Assembly (NCBI GenBank): GCA_015064785.1
Contig: SVRM01000003.1
Span: 1 to 64,000, forward strand
Origin: Oscillospiraceae bacterium
Lineage (GTDB): Bacteria; Bacillota; Clostridia; Oscillospirales; CAG-272
Direction: 5' to 3'
DNA: 64,000 bases
In this document: one piece after another, positions 8,049 through 16,785 of the stretch
Numbering within the stretch: position 1 is the first letter of the stretch
Layout: each line of letters begins with the position of its first letter
Notes under the pieces: generated by a model
Databases searched by the model: none
What the model was told of the DNA's origin: nothing
Seen by the model: the letters and a program-made list of their open reading frames with translations, nothing else
Translations under genes and position numbers: made by a program

Positions 8049-8981
8049 TCATTTTTCGATTTTGCCTTCAATTTCTTTCGCATAACCCAATGCCTGTTCA
8101 GCCTCTACATCGTATCCGTTTTTCCGATGAATATCAGCAATGTCCCGATAGATTTGGTATGCATCCTCAAATCGCTCAAGCTGCCGATAACACCACGCAA
8201 TCTGATACTTTTCATCGCAAAAGGGAGTTCCCATTTCTCCTGCTTGTTCAAAATATGCGATCGCCGTTTCATATTCGTTCAAGCTGCAATAAACAATCCC
8301 CGCAAGAAAATGGAATTCCCAATAATCGGGAAATTTCTGCATTGCATCCCTGCAAACAGAGAGCGCTTTTTCATATTGTCCTGCACGGTCGTACGCTTCT
8401 ATCAGCAAACACCATTCCCGCTCGTCAAGCGCACCGTGTGCCTCGTCCATTTCGCGCTGACGCTCTGCCAAAATTTTATCTCCCTTTCCAAAAGCAAAGA
8501 GCATACACTGTTTCATTGTCGCAGCGCGTCTGTACGGAAGCACATTCTTTTCCGTTTTGTCGGACAGCACTTCATCAAACCATTTGAGTGCCTCATCCTT
8601 GCAATAATACATCATCTCCATATGAAGCCAGCCGTAATCCCATTTATCGTATGTTGAGAGTTCGCCTGATTTCATCAATTTTTGATATTCGAGACGACAC
8701 CTCAAAAAATCCTCGGGATCATTACTGACTTCGTAGAGCGCAGATAATCTTTGGGCATAATTATCGTAAGCCACGGACTGCTTTTTGAAAAGGTCATCCA
8801 CCATAACGCCGTAAAGCTTAGCGATTTCGGGAAGAAGAAGCACGTCGGGCAGAGTATTTCCGCACTCCCACCGTGATACGCTTTGTGCTGTTACACACAG
8901 CATCTCCGCAGCCTCTTCCTGTGTATATTTCTTTGCCAATCTGAATTTTTTCATATTTTCGGAAAACACAGTAGAGTTCAA
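8049..8981 (-). CDS. XRE regulator with tetratricopeptide-like C-terminus
   Basis: A 310-residue protein with an N-terminal Cro/C1 helix-turn-helix (about 10-65: KYTQEEAAEMLCVTAQSVSR, then WECGNTLPDVLLLPEIAKLY) and a helical C-terminus of TPR-like repeats (about 170-300; ALSVCRDAMQKFPDYWEFH and AIAYFEQAGEMGTPF). TPR-type XRE proteins often respond to small peptides or protein partners. The start is a TTG at 8981 with GGAG nine bases upstream; nearby ATG codons are out of frame. A promoter lies at 9022-9050. It is monocistronic, and its target is unknown. Confidence 0.85.
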   Translation of the reverse strand: MNSTVFSENMKKFRLAKKYTQEEAAEMLCVTAQSVSRWECGNTLPDVLLLPEIAKLYGVMVDDLFKKQSVAYDNYAQRLSALYEVSNDPEDFLRCRLEYQKLMKSGELSTYDKWDYGWLHMEMMYYCKDEALKWFDEVLSDKTEKNVLPYRRAATMKQCMLFAFGKGDKILAERQREMDEAHGALDEREWCLLIEAYDRAGQYEKALSVCRDAMQKFPDYWEFHFLAGIVYCSLNEYETAIAYFEQAGEMGTPFCDEKYQIAWCYRQLERFEDAYQIYRDIADIHRKNGYDVEAEQALGYAKEIEGKIEK

Positions 8982-9021
8982 TTCATCATCTCCTTTGAAG
9001 TATCCGTAAGCTTACACTTAT

Positions 9022-9050
9022 ATTATACCAACAGCAAAAGCAAATTGCAA
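9022..9050 (-). promoter_or_regulatory. Promoter of the XRE-TPR gene
   Basis: TTGCAA (9045-9050) and TATAAT (9022-9027) on the minus strand, 17 bp apart. The TTGCAA -35 recurs at several other promoters of this window. Confidence 0.65.
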
Positions 9051-9194
9051 CATCTCGTTTTGTGAGTAAACTCTCATTTTCTGCATGGAAAAGTCAAAAA
9101 ATCTGCAGCATACACACCATTACCATTGGCGGTGTTCTTTTGTCGGAACATCTCAACCGCAGGTTGCACTGCCGCTCAAAGAACGGATGATAGC

Positions 9195-10091
9195 TTACGC
9201 ATCTGCGATCGTTCCCGTCGCATATCCGATGAATTCCTCACGGTTACGGCGTCCGTTATACCAGATATGATAGGTTCCGTCCTCTGTGCGGATAACACCC
9301 GGCTTATAGCAGGAATGCTCGTCCCATGTGTCGGGCGTCGGCGTGACCAGCGGATTTTCGGCAACTCTGTGCCAGTCCGTGATCCCGTCTTTGGAACGTG
9401 CTGCACAGATACAGGCGGTATGGATATCCCGATAACCGATGTAAAACATCAGATAACTGTTTTCCTCTTTCAGGATCTGCACGGCACCGATGCGGTTCTG
9501 TTCATATTCATTTTCCGGTTCACAGCAGAACATCGGATTGTTTGCGTACTTTTCCCAATGAATGCCGTCATCGGATTCCGCATAGCAGATGGCATTCGGT
9601 TCATAGGTCTCACCGGCGGCATACCACATACGGAATCTGCCGTTATCAAACATGACAAACGGGTTCATGACGGATTCCTTTTCAAAATCCATTTCCGGCA
9701 CCAGAACGGGGTCTTTGTAAAAGCGTTCAAAGTGAATGCCGTCATCGGAGCGCGCGATGCCAATCCACGATTTTCCATACGAGCCCTCCCAGTACTGGCT
9801 GGAATACCACATCAGATAGCCCTCTCCATGCGGATCGGGAATGACACAGTTGCGGTTCAGATCGTTTTCTCCGGTCGTGGGATCACATTCGAGTGTGATC
9901 TGCGGCTCGTCCCAATGAATGCCGTCATCGGAAAACGTGACCGCCAGCGCCTTCTGCGGACGCCACGATACATCCATACGGATTCTGCCGCGATCCTTCC
10001 ATACATATGCATCAAACATTGTTCCGGTTTCCTTGCTGCCGAAGACGGGACCGTCTCCGTATTTTGTGAAAGAGCCTGTCTTATAGGTCAT
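9195..10091 (-). CDS. Five-bladed beta-propeller glycosidase (GH43/GH117-like)
   Basis: A 298-residue protein made of repeated beta-blades with the motif 'S-D-D-G-I-H-W/F' (TFSDDGIHWDEP, ARSDDGIHFERF, AESDDGIHWEKY, ARSKDGITDWHR). Such propellers occur in GH43, GH32, GH117 and GH130 enzymes acting on plant or microbial glycans. Candidate acidic residues include Asp27 in MFDAYVW and glutamates in the central blades; I cannot assign the exact family. There is no signal peptide, so the enzyme is cytosolic. Start ATG at 10091 follows AAAGGAGAAAAGCT. It is the second gene of an operon with a GH63-like enzyme, 29 bases downstream of it. Confidence 0.75.
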   Translation of the reverse strand: MTYKTGSFTKYGDGPVFGSKETGTMFDAYVWKDRGRIRMDVSWRPQKALAVTFSDDGIHWDEPQITLECDPTTGENDLNRNCVIPDPHGEGYLMWYSSQYWEGSYGKSWIGIARSDDGIHFERFYKDPVLVPEMDFEKESVMNPFVMFDNGRFRMWYAAGETYEPNAICYAESDDGIHWEKYANNPMFCCEPENEYEQNRIGAVQILKEENSYLMFYIGYRDIHTACICAARSKDGITDWHRVAENPLVTPTPDTWDEHSCYKPGVIRTEDGTYHIWYNGRRNREEFIGYATGTIADA

Positions 10092-10120
10092 AGCTTTTCT
10101 CCTTTATCCTGTTTCGTTGA

Positions 10121-11461
10121 TTACAGATCGATTTCCAGACGGATCTCACCGTCTGCATCGCAGCAGTATACACGGCTGCCGTCAACGGTCACGCTCAGAC
10201 CGGATGCCTTGCTCCATACGATCGCAAGCGTGTGTCCGTGGTAATGGACATCAGAGACAGAGAATGTGTCAAGCGACGTCCCAAGCGGATGAATTACAAG
10301 GTGATTGCCCTCTGCGGGACAAATGCCGCAGATACCGGTCATGACAAGGTCGATGAACGAGGAATGGTTGTAGTGCTGTCCGCGTGTGGGGTCCTTGCCC
10401 GGACGGTTCCAGCTGCGCATGATCTCACGTGCCAGCCAGATACCGGTATCGGGGTCCATATTTTCGTCAAGACACGGTGAGCCGTCGGTATCTCTGTGGG
10501 AATATGCATACTGCAAAAGCAGGCGCATAAAGTCATCCGCAGTGATCTTCGGCTGCTTTTCCGTATGCAGATAAGCAATGACCGCGGTCAGCGTCTGCGA
10601 TGTCGCAAACGGCCAGACAGGTCCGTTCCAAAGACACTCATGGTCAAATGGCTTGTTATATTCGGGATGCGAAACATCCGCCGTGCGCAAACCGTATTTC
10701 GCAAGGAAACAGTCGGGATCCAGCAAATATCGGAAACAGCTGTCCTTACCTGTCGTCGGAATACCGTAAATCCACGGGACATAACCGATCTGTTCCCGTA
10801 CATTCTGACGGATACCGTCGTCGGAAACAACACCGAACATTCCGATTTCCTCATTCCACAGCGTTTCGTTGATCTGACGGGATAATGCTTCTGCTTCGGT
10901 ACGGTATGCACGCGCCTCATCTGCATTTCCGATTTTGTCCGCAATCCGTGCCAGCGCAAATTTATCCGCTGTCATGTAGGCATTGATGGTCGGGCGGATA
11001 CCGTCGCCGGAGATGGAATATTCCATACCGTCACGGTCACATCTCTGCCGGTACATCCCGCCATCGACTTTATGGTCATCCCATGCGGCATGAATTTCCC
11101 TGAGCTGCGGATACAGTGCTTCTGCTGTGGAATCATCGCCCGTGACATCGGCCAGCACGGCAACACTGTTTGCAATCGGAAAGCTGTACAGACGGGGATT
11201 GCCCGCGGTACACCAGAATTTTGCGTATTCCTCCAGAAGATACGTTTCGTGAAGCCATCTGCCGTCACGGAAATGATGGCTTGCGGCACAGCTGATGGTA
11301 TTGTATTTTCCGCTCCACGGAACGTCCGGAAGAAATTCTGTAATGACATATCCGTCGGGCGTTTCTTTGACGTGGTGCCGGTACACCTCACAGCGGTAAT
11401 TGTAGGTAATGTCCAGTTCCTGATCGGAGGATGTAAATTTTGGGAAATGAATCTGTGTCAT
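10121..11461 (-). CDS. Six-hairpin glycosidase (GH63/MGH1-like)
   Basis: A 446-residue (alpha/alpha)6-barrel enzyme resembling the mannosylglycerate hydrolase/GH63 clan. Typical features are the early GDGIRPTINAYM region, the conserved block CLWNGPVWPFATSQTL and the late HYNHSSFIDLVMTGICG, which hold the expected acidic residues and substrate-binding aromatics. No signal peptide is present. The start at 11461 was preferred over an upstream in-frame codon at 11497 because GAAGGGGTC precedes it at good distance. A strong promoter with an overlapping inverted repeat lies at 11485-11528. No transporter genes accompany the operon; the substrate is unknown, perhaps an alpha-glucoside or alpha-mannoside. 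Confidence 0.78.
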   Translation of the reverse strand: MTQIHFPKFTSSDQELDITYNYRCEVYRHHVKETPDGYVITEFLPDVPWSGKYNTISCAASHHFRDGRWLHETYLLEEYAKFWCTAGNPRLYSFPIANSVAVLADVTGDDSTAEALYPQLREIHAAWDDHKVDGGMYRQRCDRDGMEYSISGDGIRPTINAYMTADKFALARIADKIGNADEARAYRTEAEALSRQINETLWNEEIGMFGVVSDDGIRQNVREQIGYVPWIYGIPTTGKDSCFRYLLDPDCFLAKYGLRTADVSHPEYNKPFDHECLWNGPVWPFATSQTLTAVIAYLHTEKQPKITADDFMRLLLQYAYSHRDTDGSPCLDENMDPDTGIWLAREIMRSWNRPGKDPTRGQHYNHSSFIDLVMTGICGICPAEGNHLVIHPLGTSLDTFSVSDVHYHGHTLAIVWSKASGLSVTVDGSRVYCCDADGEIRLEIDL

Positions 11462-11484
11462 TGGTTCTGACCCCTTCTCACTTG

Positions 11485-11528
11485 ATATGATGTACATATA
11501 TTATATCATATTTCGTTTGCAGTATCAA
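11485..11528 (-). promoter_or_regulatory. Promoter and candidate operator of the glycosidase operon
   Basis: TTGATA (11523-11528) and TATAAT (11500-11505) on the minus strand with 17 bp spacing. ATATGAT (11485-11491) and ATCATAT (11505-11511) form an inverted repeat overlapping the -10 and start region, a likely repressor site. Confidence 0.65.
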
Positions 11529-11693
11529 CCGGTTCGCATAGATTTTCAAACGGAATATCCGCCTGCATCCCCTGTGCCGCGGCAATCAGGCATCCGCTGT
11601 TCTGCGGCATTGCTTTCGTTACGAGAATCGTTTTTTCGCGGCCTCCTCTGCAGTTCGCCGCAGGAATGCCCCGGATTCTGATTGAAAAAGCAG

Positions 11694-11967
11694 CCCCATG
11701 GAAGCAATCCCGGTCTCCCCGCGATAAAATTTCAACCTGCGGTTCATATCCGGTTTCCTTTTGTTCCCTTTACAAATGCGTGATTTATGCTATAATAGAA
11801 GCAGAAGCAGACGTCGGCTTACTCTTACGAAATCGAAGCAATCACTATGGAAATGAGAATCGGAGCAAATATCAAGCGCTTGCGTACCGCAAAAAACATC
11901 ACACAGGAGCAGCTTTCCGCGGCAATGAATGTCACCTGTGCAGCGGTCAGCAAATGGGAAAGCGGCG
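11694..11967 (+). repeat. Tandem duplication, copy 1 (promoter plus HTH coding start)
   Basis: These 274 bases recur at 12978-13251 with an exact 1284-base offset, no indels and four substitutions that I count. The unit contains an upstream region, the promoter, the leader and the first 40 codons of an XRE gene, ending inside the helix-turn-helix. The bases between the glycosidase promoter and this repeat (11529-11693) show no recognisable gene or site. Confidence 0.9.
11769..11796 (+). promoter_or_regulatory. Promoter of the first duplicated XRE gene
   Basis: TTTACA (11769-11774) and TATAAT (11791-11796), 16 bp apart, with a TG extended -10 (TGCTATAAT). The second copy at 13053-13080 is identical. 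Confidence 0.8.
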
Positions 11968-12929
11968 CATCAAGTCCCGACCTGTCGCTGATCGTACCAC
12001 TCGCAAAGCTCCTGCACGTAACGACAGACGAGCTGCTCGGCATGGATGCATCGGAGGAGGACGCACGAAAACAGGAATACGAGGTGCTGTATGCGACAGC
12101 ACACCATCCCGGACAGCTGGAAATCGCCCGGCAGGCAGCGAGGGACTATCCGGGAGAGCTGAAGTATGTCAAATGGCAGGCAAACTGTCAGTATATGGAT
12201 GCGTTTGAGCATTACACGACGCAGGAAGCCTTTTACGAAGACCTGGAAAAAGCACTGAGGCTGGAGCGGGTTGTGTTTGAAAACACGGATGACGAAACAC
12301 TGAAAAACAGCGCACTTGCGGGGATTGTGATGAATCTGTCCGGTCTGCACCGGAACGACGAGGCTGTCCGATACGCAGAGCAGTATCCCGATGCGCCTGT
12401 GCTTGACAAAAAGACCGTCATGGGTTGGGCGCTGACGGGAGAGGAAAAAGAACGTCATTCCCAAAAGATTCTGATGGAACACCTGGATGGGATGCTCTGG
12501 ATTCTGATCGAAAAAGCAGACCCCCAGAACCCCAACCTCAAGCGCATGGAATCTCTCGACTGCGCCGAAGGTCTGATTCATATGCTGTTTCCGGGGGGCG
12601 AATACAACCGCTATTACGATGAGCTGTTTCTCATTTATGTTTACAAAGCGGTCATTTACGCCAACCATGCGCCGGAAAAAGCAGCGGACGCATTGAAGCA
12701 GGCACGGTCTTACGCACAGGCATTTGATGACTTATTCATGAGAGAACCTGCCGCCATCCCGTACCGTTCCCCGTTTTTCAATCTGCTCAACTACAATTCG
12801 GCAGATTTGCTCCTGTACGGTTCGCTTGAGGAAAACCGGCTCACCGACAGATTCCGGTGGTGGCTTTCCGGCGCATGCTTTGATGTGATCCGGGAGCGGG
12901 AGGATTTCAAGGCGTTTCTGGCGGAATGA
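11847..12929 (+). CDS. XRE regulator, duplicated HTH, helical C-terminus A
   Basis: A 360-residue protein with a Cro/C1 domain at about residues 5-65 (ANIKRLRTAKNITQEQLSAA, then NVTCAAVSKWESGASSPDLS) and a long helical C-terminus that may be TPR-like and act as a sensor. The first 40 residues match the next gene except Ser versus Arg at the end of the shared block, while the rest differs strongly. Both genes should respond to the same promoter control and may bind similar DNA. The ATG at 11847 has only a weak ribosome binding site. Target and ligand are unknown. Confidence 0.85.
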   Translation: MEMRIGANIKRLRTAKNITQEQLSAAMNVTCAAVSKWESGASSPDLSLIVPLAKLLHVTTDELLGMDASEEDARKQEYEVLYATAHHPGQLEIARQAARDYPGELKYVKWQANCQYMDAFEHYTTQEAFYEDLEKALRLERVVFENTDDETLKNSALAGIVMNLSGLHRNDEAVRYAEQYPDAPVLDKKTVMGWALTGEEKERHSQKILMEHLDGMLWILIEKADPQNPNLKRMESLDCAEGLIHMLFPGGEYNRYYDELFLIYVYKAVIYANHAPEKAADALKQARSYAQAFDDLFMREPAAIPYRSPFFNLLNYNSADLLLYGSLEENRLTDRFRWWLSGACFDVIREREDFKAFLAE

Positions 12930-12977
12930 CGGCACGATACCGCAAAACGAGGCTTCATAACAGGCAATGCCAAATCC

Positions 12978-13251
12978 CCCCATGGAAGCAATCCCGGTCT
13001 CCCCGCGATAAAATTTCAACCTGCGGTTCATATCCGGTTTCCTTTTGTTCCCTTTACAAATGCGTGATTTATGCTATAATAGAAGCAGAAGCAGACGTCG
13101 GCTTACTCTTACGAAATCGGAGCAATCACTATGGAAATGAGAATCGGAGCAAATATCAAGCGCTTGCGTACCGCAAAAAACATCACGCAGGAGCAGCTTT
13201 CCGCGGCAATGAATGTCACCTGTGCGGCGGTCAGCAAATGGGAACGCGGCG
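12978..13251 (+). repeat. Tandem duplication, copy 2 (promoter plus HTH coding start)
   Basis: Second copy of the 274-base unit at 11694-11967. The four differences are A/G at three sites and A/C in the codon that changes Ser to Arg. Identity stops abruptly at 12978 and 13251, with unrelated sequence on both sides. Confidence 0.9.
13053..13080 (+). promoter_or_regulatory. Promoter of the second duplicated XRE gene
   Basis: TTTACA (13053-13058), 16 bp, TATAAT (13075-13080); an exact copy of the promoter at 11769-11796. Confidence 0.8.
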
Positions 13252-14210
13252 AAACATTCCCGGATATCACACTGCTGCAGCCGCTGGCTTACTATTTCGG
13301 TGTCACGCTGGATGAGCTGATGGGCTACAATGAAGAAAAAATCCAAGCAGAAATCGAGGATGTGATCGCCCTCTACCGGCAGCATTGGCTGCGTGACTAT
13401 GCCAAAGCACGCGAAATCATCGTCCAGGCGTATCACGATTACCCCAATGACTACCGCATCATGCACTATTATATGTGGAACATCGGCGGTGACATGGCAG
13501 ACAACGATCCTGCCGTTCTGATCGCACACAAGGAGGAATTCCTCTCCATCTGTTCTAAAATTCTGGACGGCTGTACCGATGAAAATCTGCGGCACAGCGC
13601 ATGGAATATGCGCGCAAAAATTCTCCACGCAGAAGGAAAAACAGACGAAGCACTGGAAATTTACAGAACCAAATTCCCCGACTGGTTCTCCACATGGGGT
13701 CAAAAGACGGAGCAGCTGTTTGCCAAGGATACCGACGAATATTACTTCCATGTGCAGAAAAATATGTATGAATTAGCAGATTTTGCGGCTGACAAATTCG
13801 GCAGAACCGTCTTTTTTGATCCGAACCGTTCCATGCAGGAAAAGACCGATCATGCCCTGCACTGCGGGAATCTGCTTCTGCACGCCTTTGAGGAAACCGG
13901 GGAAGTCTTCTTCCTGATGCTTGCAGAATCGTTCCTTGGAAGAATGGAAAACGATCTCTCCTATCGCGGCGGCACCGATGAACAGGTCACCGCGCTGATG
14001 GATCAGAATCTGTACGCAAAGCAGAAAACACAGGCATTGCGGGCAGGAAACGATGCCTTTGACCATGCCTTTGATCGCTACGGTCACGGCGCACGGGAGA
14101 ATCTGTTTCAGTTCAACCTGGATTATCGCATCCATGCTGCCGGCGGAAGACGCGCGGAGCTGCTGCACAATCCCGATTACAAAGCGGTTTTGGAGAAATA
14201 CAGAACATAA
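13131..14210 (+). CDS. XRE regulator, duplicated HTH, helical C-terminus B
   Basis: A 359-residue paralogue of the preceding gene with the same N-terminal DNA-binding domain (first 40 residues nearly identical; KWERGETFPDITLLQPLAYY continues the fold) but a different helical C-terminus, including AREIIVQAYHDYPNDYRIMH and AWNMRAKILHAEGKTDEALE, which look TPR-like. Its body resembles XRE-TPR proteins common in gut Clostridia. Only the HTH and promoter are shared at DNA level, so the duplication or gene conversion stopped at codon 40. A bidirectional terminator follows. Confidence 0.87.
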   Translation: MEMRIGANIKRLRTAKNITQEQLSAAMNVTCAAVSKWERGETFPDITLLQPLAYYFGVTLDELMGYNEEKIQAEIEDVIALYRQHWLRDYAKAREIIVQAYHDYPNDYRIMHYYMWNIGGDMADNDPAVLIAHKEEFLSICSKILDGCTDENLRHSAWNMRAKILHAEGKTDEALEIYRTKFPDWFSTWGQKTEQLFAKDTDEYYFHVQKNMYELADFAADKFGRTVFFDPNRSMQEKTDHALHCGNLLLHAFEETGEVFFLMLAESFLGRMENDLSYRGGTDEQVTALMDQNLYAKQKTQALRAGNDAFDHAFDRYGHGARENLFQFNLDYRIHAAGGRRAELLHNPDYKAVLEKYRT

Positions 14211-14222
14211 TCACATGACAAA

Positions 14223-14260
14223 AACACCACGGAACGCAAACTCCGTGGTGTTCATTATTT
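14223..14260. terminator. Bidirectional terminator
   Basis: AACACCACGGA (14223-14233) pairs with TCCGTGGTGTT (14242-14252). A T-rich tract follows on the plus strand and TTTTTGTC on the minus strand, so it can serve the XRE gene and the convergent DUF4358 gene. Confidence 0.85.
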
Positions 14261-14278
14261 TGTATTCGTGTATGTATA

Positions 14279-14815
14279 TCAGCCAAGCAGTCCTTTGACT
14301 GTCTCAGCCGCTGCCGCATTGTCCTCGGAAATGACATAGACAACGGTGCAGCCCTTGACTGTAATGACCGGATTGTCCAGCTTCGGTACCTGATGCGCCG
14401 CGTAATCCGAGTATTGCTCAATCTGATATGTAACATAGGCATTGAGCTTGTCAACCAGCGCCGCGGTATCCCCCTCGGTTTTTACTTCAAATACGAGCAC
14501 TTCCTCGGGTGTGATTCCCGCCGGAACATACGCCGCATAGGATACAAAACTGTCAGAAAGCGTCATAAAACCAAAGAGGTGATTTTCAAGATATGCATTG
14601 TTGAGCATCAGCTCCTCGGAGAACGCACAGGAAGCGGCAAGCGTCTGTGCCAGCGTCGGTACATCGATCGGCTGCACTTCGGTAACAGCGGCGGTATCGG
14701 AGGTCTTTGCGGCAGTATCGGTGGTATCGGTTACAGCGGGATCACCACCGCAGGAAACAGCAGTCAGGGCGATGGCAGTCAGCAAAGCCGCTGCGGTCAG
14801 CTTCAGTTTCATCAT
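14279..14815 (-). CDS. DUF4358-type lipoprotein
   Basis: A 178-residue predicted lipoprotein. The signal peptide (about 1-21) ends in the lipobox AVSC, followed by a Thr/Asp/Ala-rich linker (about 23-45) and a compact domain of about 125 residues resembling DUF4358 (QIEQYSDYAAHQVPKLDNPV and KGCTVVYVISEDNAAA). Function is unknown; the family is found next to SGNH acyl hydrolases in Firmicutes, as here, 74 bases downstream of one in the same direction. Start ATG at 14815 was chosen because AAAGGAAG lies nine bases upstream. It is probably co-transcribed with the SGNH gene and anchored on the outer face of the membrane. Confidence 0.8.
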   Translation of the reverse strand: MMKLKLTAAALLTAIALTAVSCGGDPAVTDTTDTAAKTSDTAAVTEVQPIDVPTLAQTLAASCAFSEELMLNNAYLENHLFGFMTLSDSFVSYAAYVPAGITPEEVLVFEVKTEGDTAALVDKLNAYVTYQIEQYSDYAAHQVPKLDNPVITVKGCTVVYVISEDNAAAAETVKGLLG

Positions 14816-14889
14816 GGGAATTCTTCCTTTCGTTATCCGTTTGGTCAAAGAAAGCGATTCTCTCACATTGAGCGGAATCGCTTTCCGTG

Positions 14890-15990
14890 TTATTCTGTGA
14901 TTTCTTCGGTCTGATAGAACAGCGCGGGATCGACATCCTCGACTGTATGCGTATAGAGATACTCTGCCCAGCGGCGGATGAGGTTGGCATTCATGTGAAT
15001 GCCGTCTGTTGTCGCGTCGGAGGGAAGACTGCCGGTTTCATCCGCAAGCACCTCGCCGGGGGTGAGATACACAACCGACTTACGTTCCGCCAGTGCCGAC
15101 AGCCTTTCGTTGTACTGCGCAATCCGGGCGTTGGTGAAGTATTCGGACGGGGTTTCTGTACTTGCGGCATATACCGCTTCATTCATCGGCGTCAGTGCCT
15201 GCACATAAATAACCGCATCGGGACGGACATTGAGAATCAGGTCAATCAGCCGTTCGTAGTAATCAAAAAATGCGGAGGAGCCGGGCCAGCCAAGCTCATT
15301 GACACCGAACATCAAATAGACACGACGGAAATCGCCGTCACGCACCACCGATTCTGCGGTCGTAATCAGCTTTCCGGAGCCGTCTGGGGATAAGAACATC
15401 GGCTTTTCAAAGAACTGCTTTACCGACATGCCGATGTTGGCATAATATTTTGTATCGATGACACCGACCTTCTGCATACCGACGACCAGCGAGTTGCCGA
15501 TGAACAGCGTATCCTCGGCGAAATATGACTTGTCGGCGCGGTCGGATTTCTCCGGTGTACCGCTCACTGTCTTTGCAGTCATCGGTGCAATGGGATTGCC
15601 GTACAGATACGGCGAACCTTCTTCGTCAAAGGTAACCGCGTTCCCTGTCCAACCCTCGGGAACACGCAGCGACGGACGTTCATATACAATTTCGACCGGT
15701 TCTTCCGTTACCACCGGCTCCGGCGGGAACAGGGCAAGAACATCGGCTTCGTTTAGCGGCTGCTCAGCCAGCAGGGTCATGCTGACAACCTCGGGAATCT
15801 GTGCGGAGAACGCATTCGGTCCCGCCTGCAAATCACTGTCCAGTGCGTAAGAGGTCACACCGCCGAACTGAAGCTGTGTGGATGACGCAATCAGCACGCA
15901 CGCACCGCAGCCTGTGATCGCCGTTTTGATAAGACGCACCAGCGCGCGCATTCCTTTGCTTCGCCGGGATATCGCATCTAATTTATTCAT
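14890..15990 (-). CDS. SGNH/GDSL hydrolase with N-terminal membrane anchor
   Basis: A 366-residue protein. After a basic N-terminus there is one membrane segment (about 22-40, IKTAITGCGACVLIASS), a linker and an extracellular SGNH hydrolase domain from about residue 150. Block I is LFIGNSLVVGMQ (Ser nucleophile replaces the usual GDS context), the glycine/asparagine blocks include YLMFGVNELG, and block V is TDGIHMN with the catalytic Asp and His. Such enzymes remove or add acyl groups on cell-surface glycans. The start at 15990 is preferred because the in-frame upstream extension has no ribosome binding site. The predicted promoter at 16328-16356 implies a leader of about 330 bases. Confidence 0.85.
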   Translation of the reverse strand: MNKLDAISRRSKGMRALVRLIKTAITGCGACVLIASSTQLQFGGVTSYALDSDLQAGPNAFSAQIPEVVSMTLLAEQPLNEADVLALFPPEPVVTEEPVEIVYERPSLRVPEGWTGNAVTFDEEGSPYLYGNPIAPMTAKTVSGTPEKSDRADKSYFAEDTLFIGNSLVVGMQKVGVIDTKYYANIGMSVKQFFEKPMFLSPDGSGKLITTAESVVRDGDFRRVYLMFGVNELGWPGSSAFFDYYERLIDLILNVRPDAVIYVQALTPMNEAVYAASTETPSEYFTNARIAQYNERLSALAERKSVVYLTPGEVLADETGSLPSDATTDGIHMNANLIRRWAEYLYTHTVEDVDPALFYQTEEITE

Positions 15991-16327
15991 ACTGTTGTCT
16001 CTCAGACTGCATGGGCGGCGACTCCGCATCGGACGGTAAAAGAGAAACGGCGTACCGATTCTGACTGCGGGCTGACAGAATCGGGATGTGATTTTCTCCA
16101 TCCGCAAAAAAACCGACGGAAACTGTACACTGCGCCGAGCCGCCTTGTTCGGATACAGTCGTGGTACAGACCCGTTCGATCGTTCTGTGTGTAACGTTTA
16201 CACGCAAGTCGTGCATCGTTTCACATGATGAGGTCACATCTGCCTTTGAATCGTTCTGTAAAAAACAGCGGGAAACGAACCGACCTCCAAAAACAGCATA
16301 TCGATTCTTAACTTTCCGCATGGCAAT

Positions 16328-16356
16328 ATTATAACACAGAAATTTCCACAAATCAA
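16328..16356 (-). promoter_or_regulatory. Candidate promoter of the SGNH-DUF4358 operon
   Basis: TTGATT (16351-16356) and TATAAT (16328-16333) on the minus strand, 17 bp apart, in an AT-rich stretch. Confidence 0.6.
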
Positions 16357-16533
16357 CTATTTTCCGAATATTTTTGACTTTTTTTCAAAATATTTTTTCT
16401 TCTTCGACAGCCGACTTCGACAAAAAACAGGTTAAGAACAGAACGCGAAAAAGTTTTCAACAGCCTGTGTAAAACGCTTTACGAAAATTGCTGTAAAACG
16501 TTACCAAAAGCCGGTGTATCGTTATACTAAGAT

Positions 16534-16594
16534 CAGACAAACAGAAGCGCACGGCACTTCCGTTTTGTGGGAAGTTCTGCGTGCGCTTCGTCTG
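16534..16594. other. Composite GC-rich hairpin
   Basis: GAAGCGCACG (16544-16553) pairs with CGTGCGCTTC (16580-16589), with inner ACTTCC/GGAAGT and outer CAGAC/GTCTG. No long T-run follows on either side, so terminator function is uncertain. It lies downstream of mazF and upstream of the SGNH promoter. Confidence 0.6.
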
Positions 16595-16785
16595 ATTTCA
16601 TACCTTTGGAATATGGAACAGCCGTCGGATCAGCGGCGTCAGCATACGGGGAGATTTCACAACAACGACCTTCATGGCAGAACTCACCCTTTCTGCGGCA
16701 GTCACTGCTGCCGTCACTTTCAGTCTATGCATCCGCCGGAAAACGTGTGTATCACCGTCACCGTCACAGCCGGATGCCGTCCGTA

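Larger units (their letters stand above)
15991..16785. other. Long intergenic region
   Basis: No gene is firmly supported in these 795 bases. The left part is the long leader of the SGNH gene; a 112-codon minus-strand frame (15983-16321) runs through it and overlaps the SGNH start, but it matches no family I know. The middle is AT-rich and holds the SGNH promoter; the right part has one composite hairpin (16534-16594). Plus-strand frames from 16514 onward look like spurious Arg/His/Ser-rich translations. Confidence 0.5.

Noticed and set aside
15983-16351. 122-codon minus-strand frame before the SGNH gene as a firm gene
   Set aside because: No ribosome binding site and no family; kept only as a low-interest observation.
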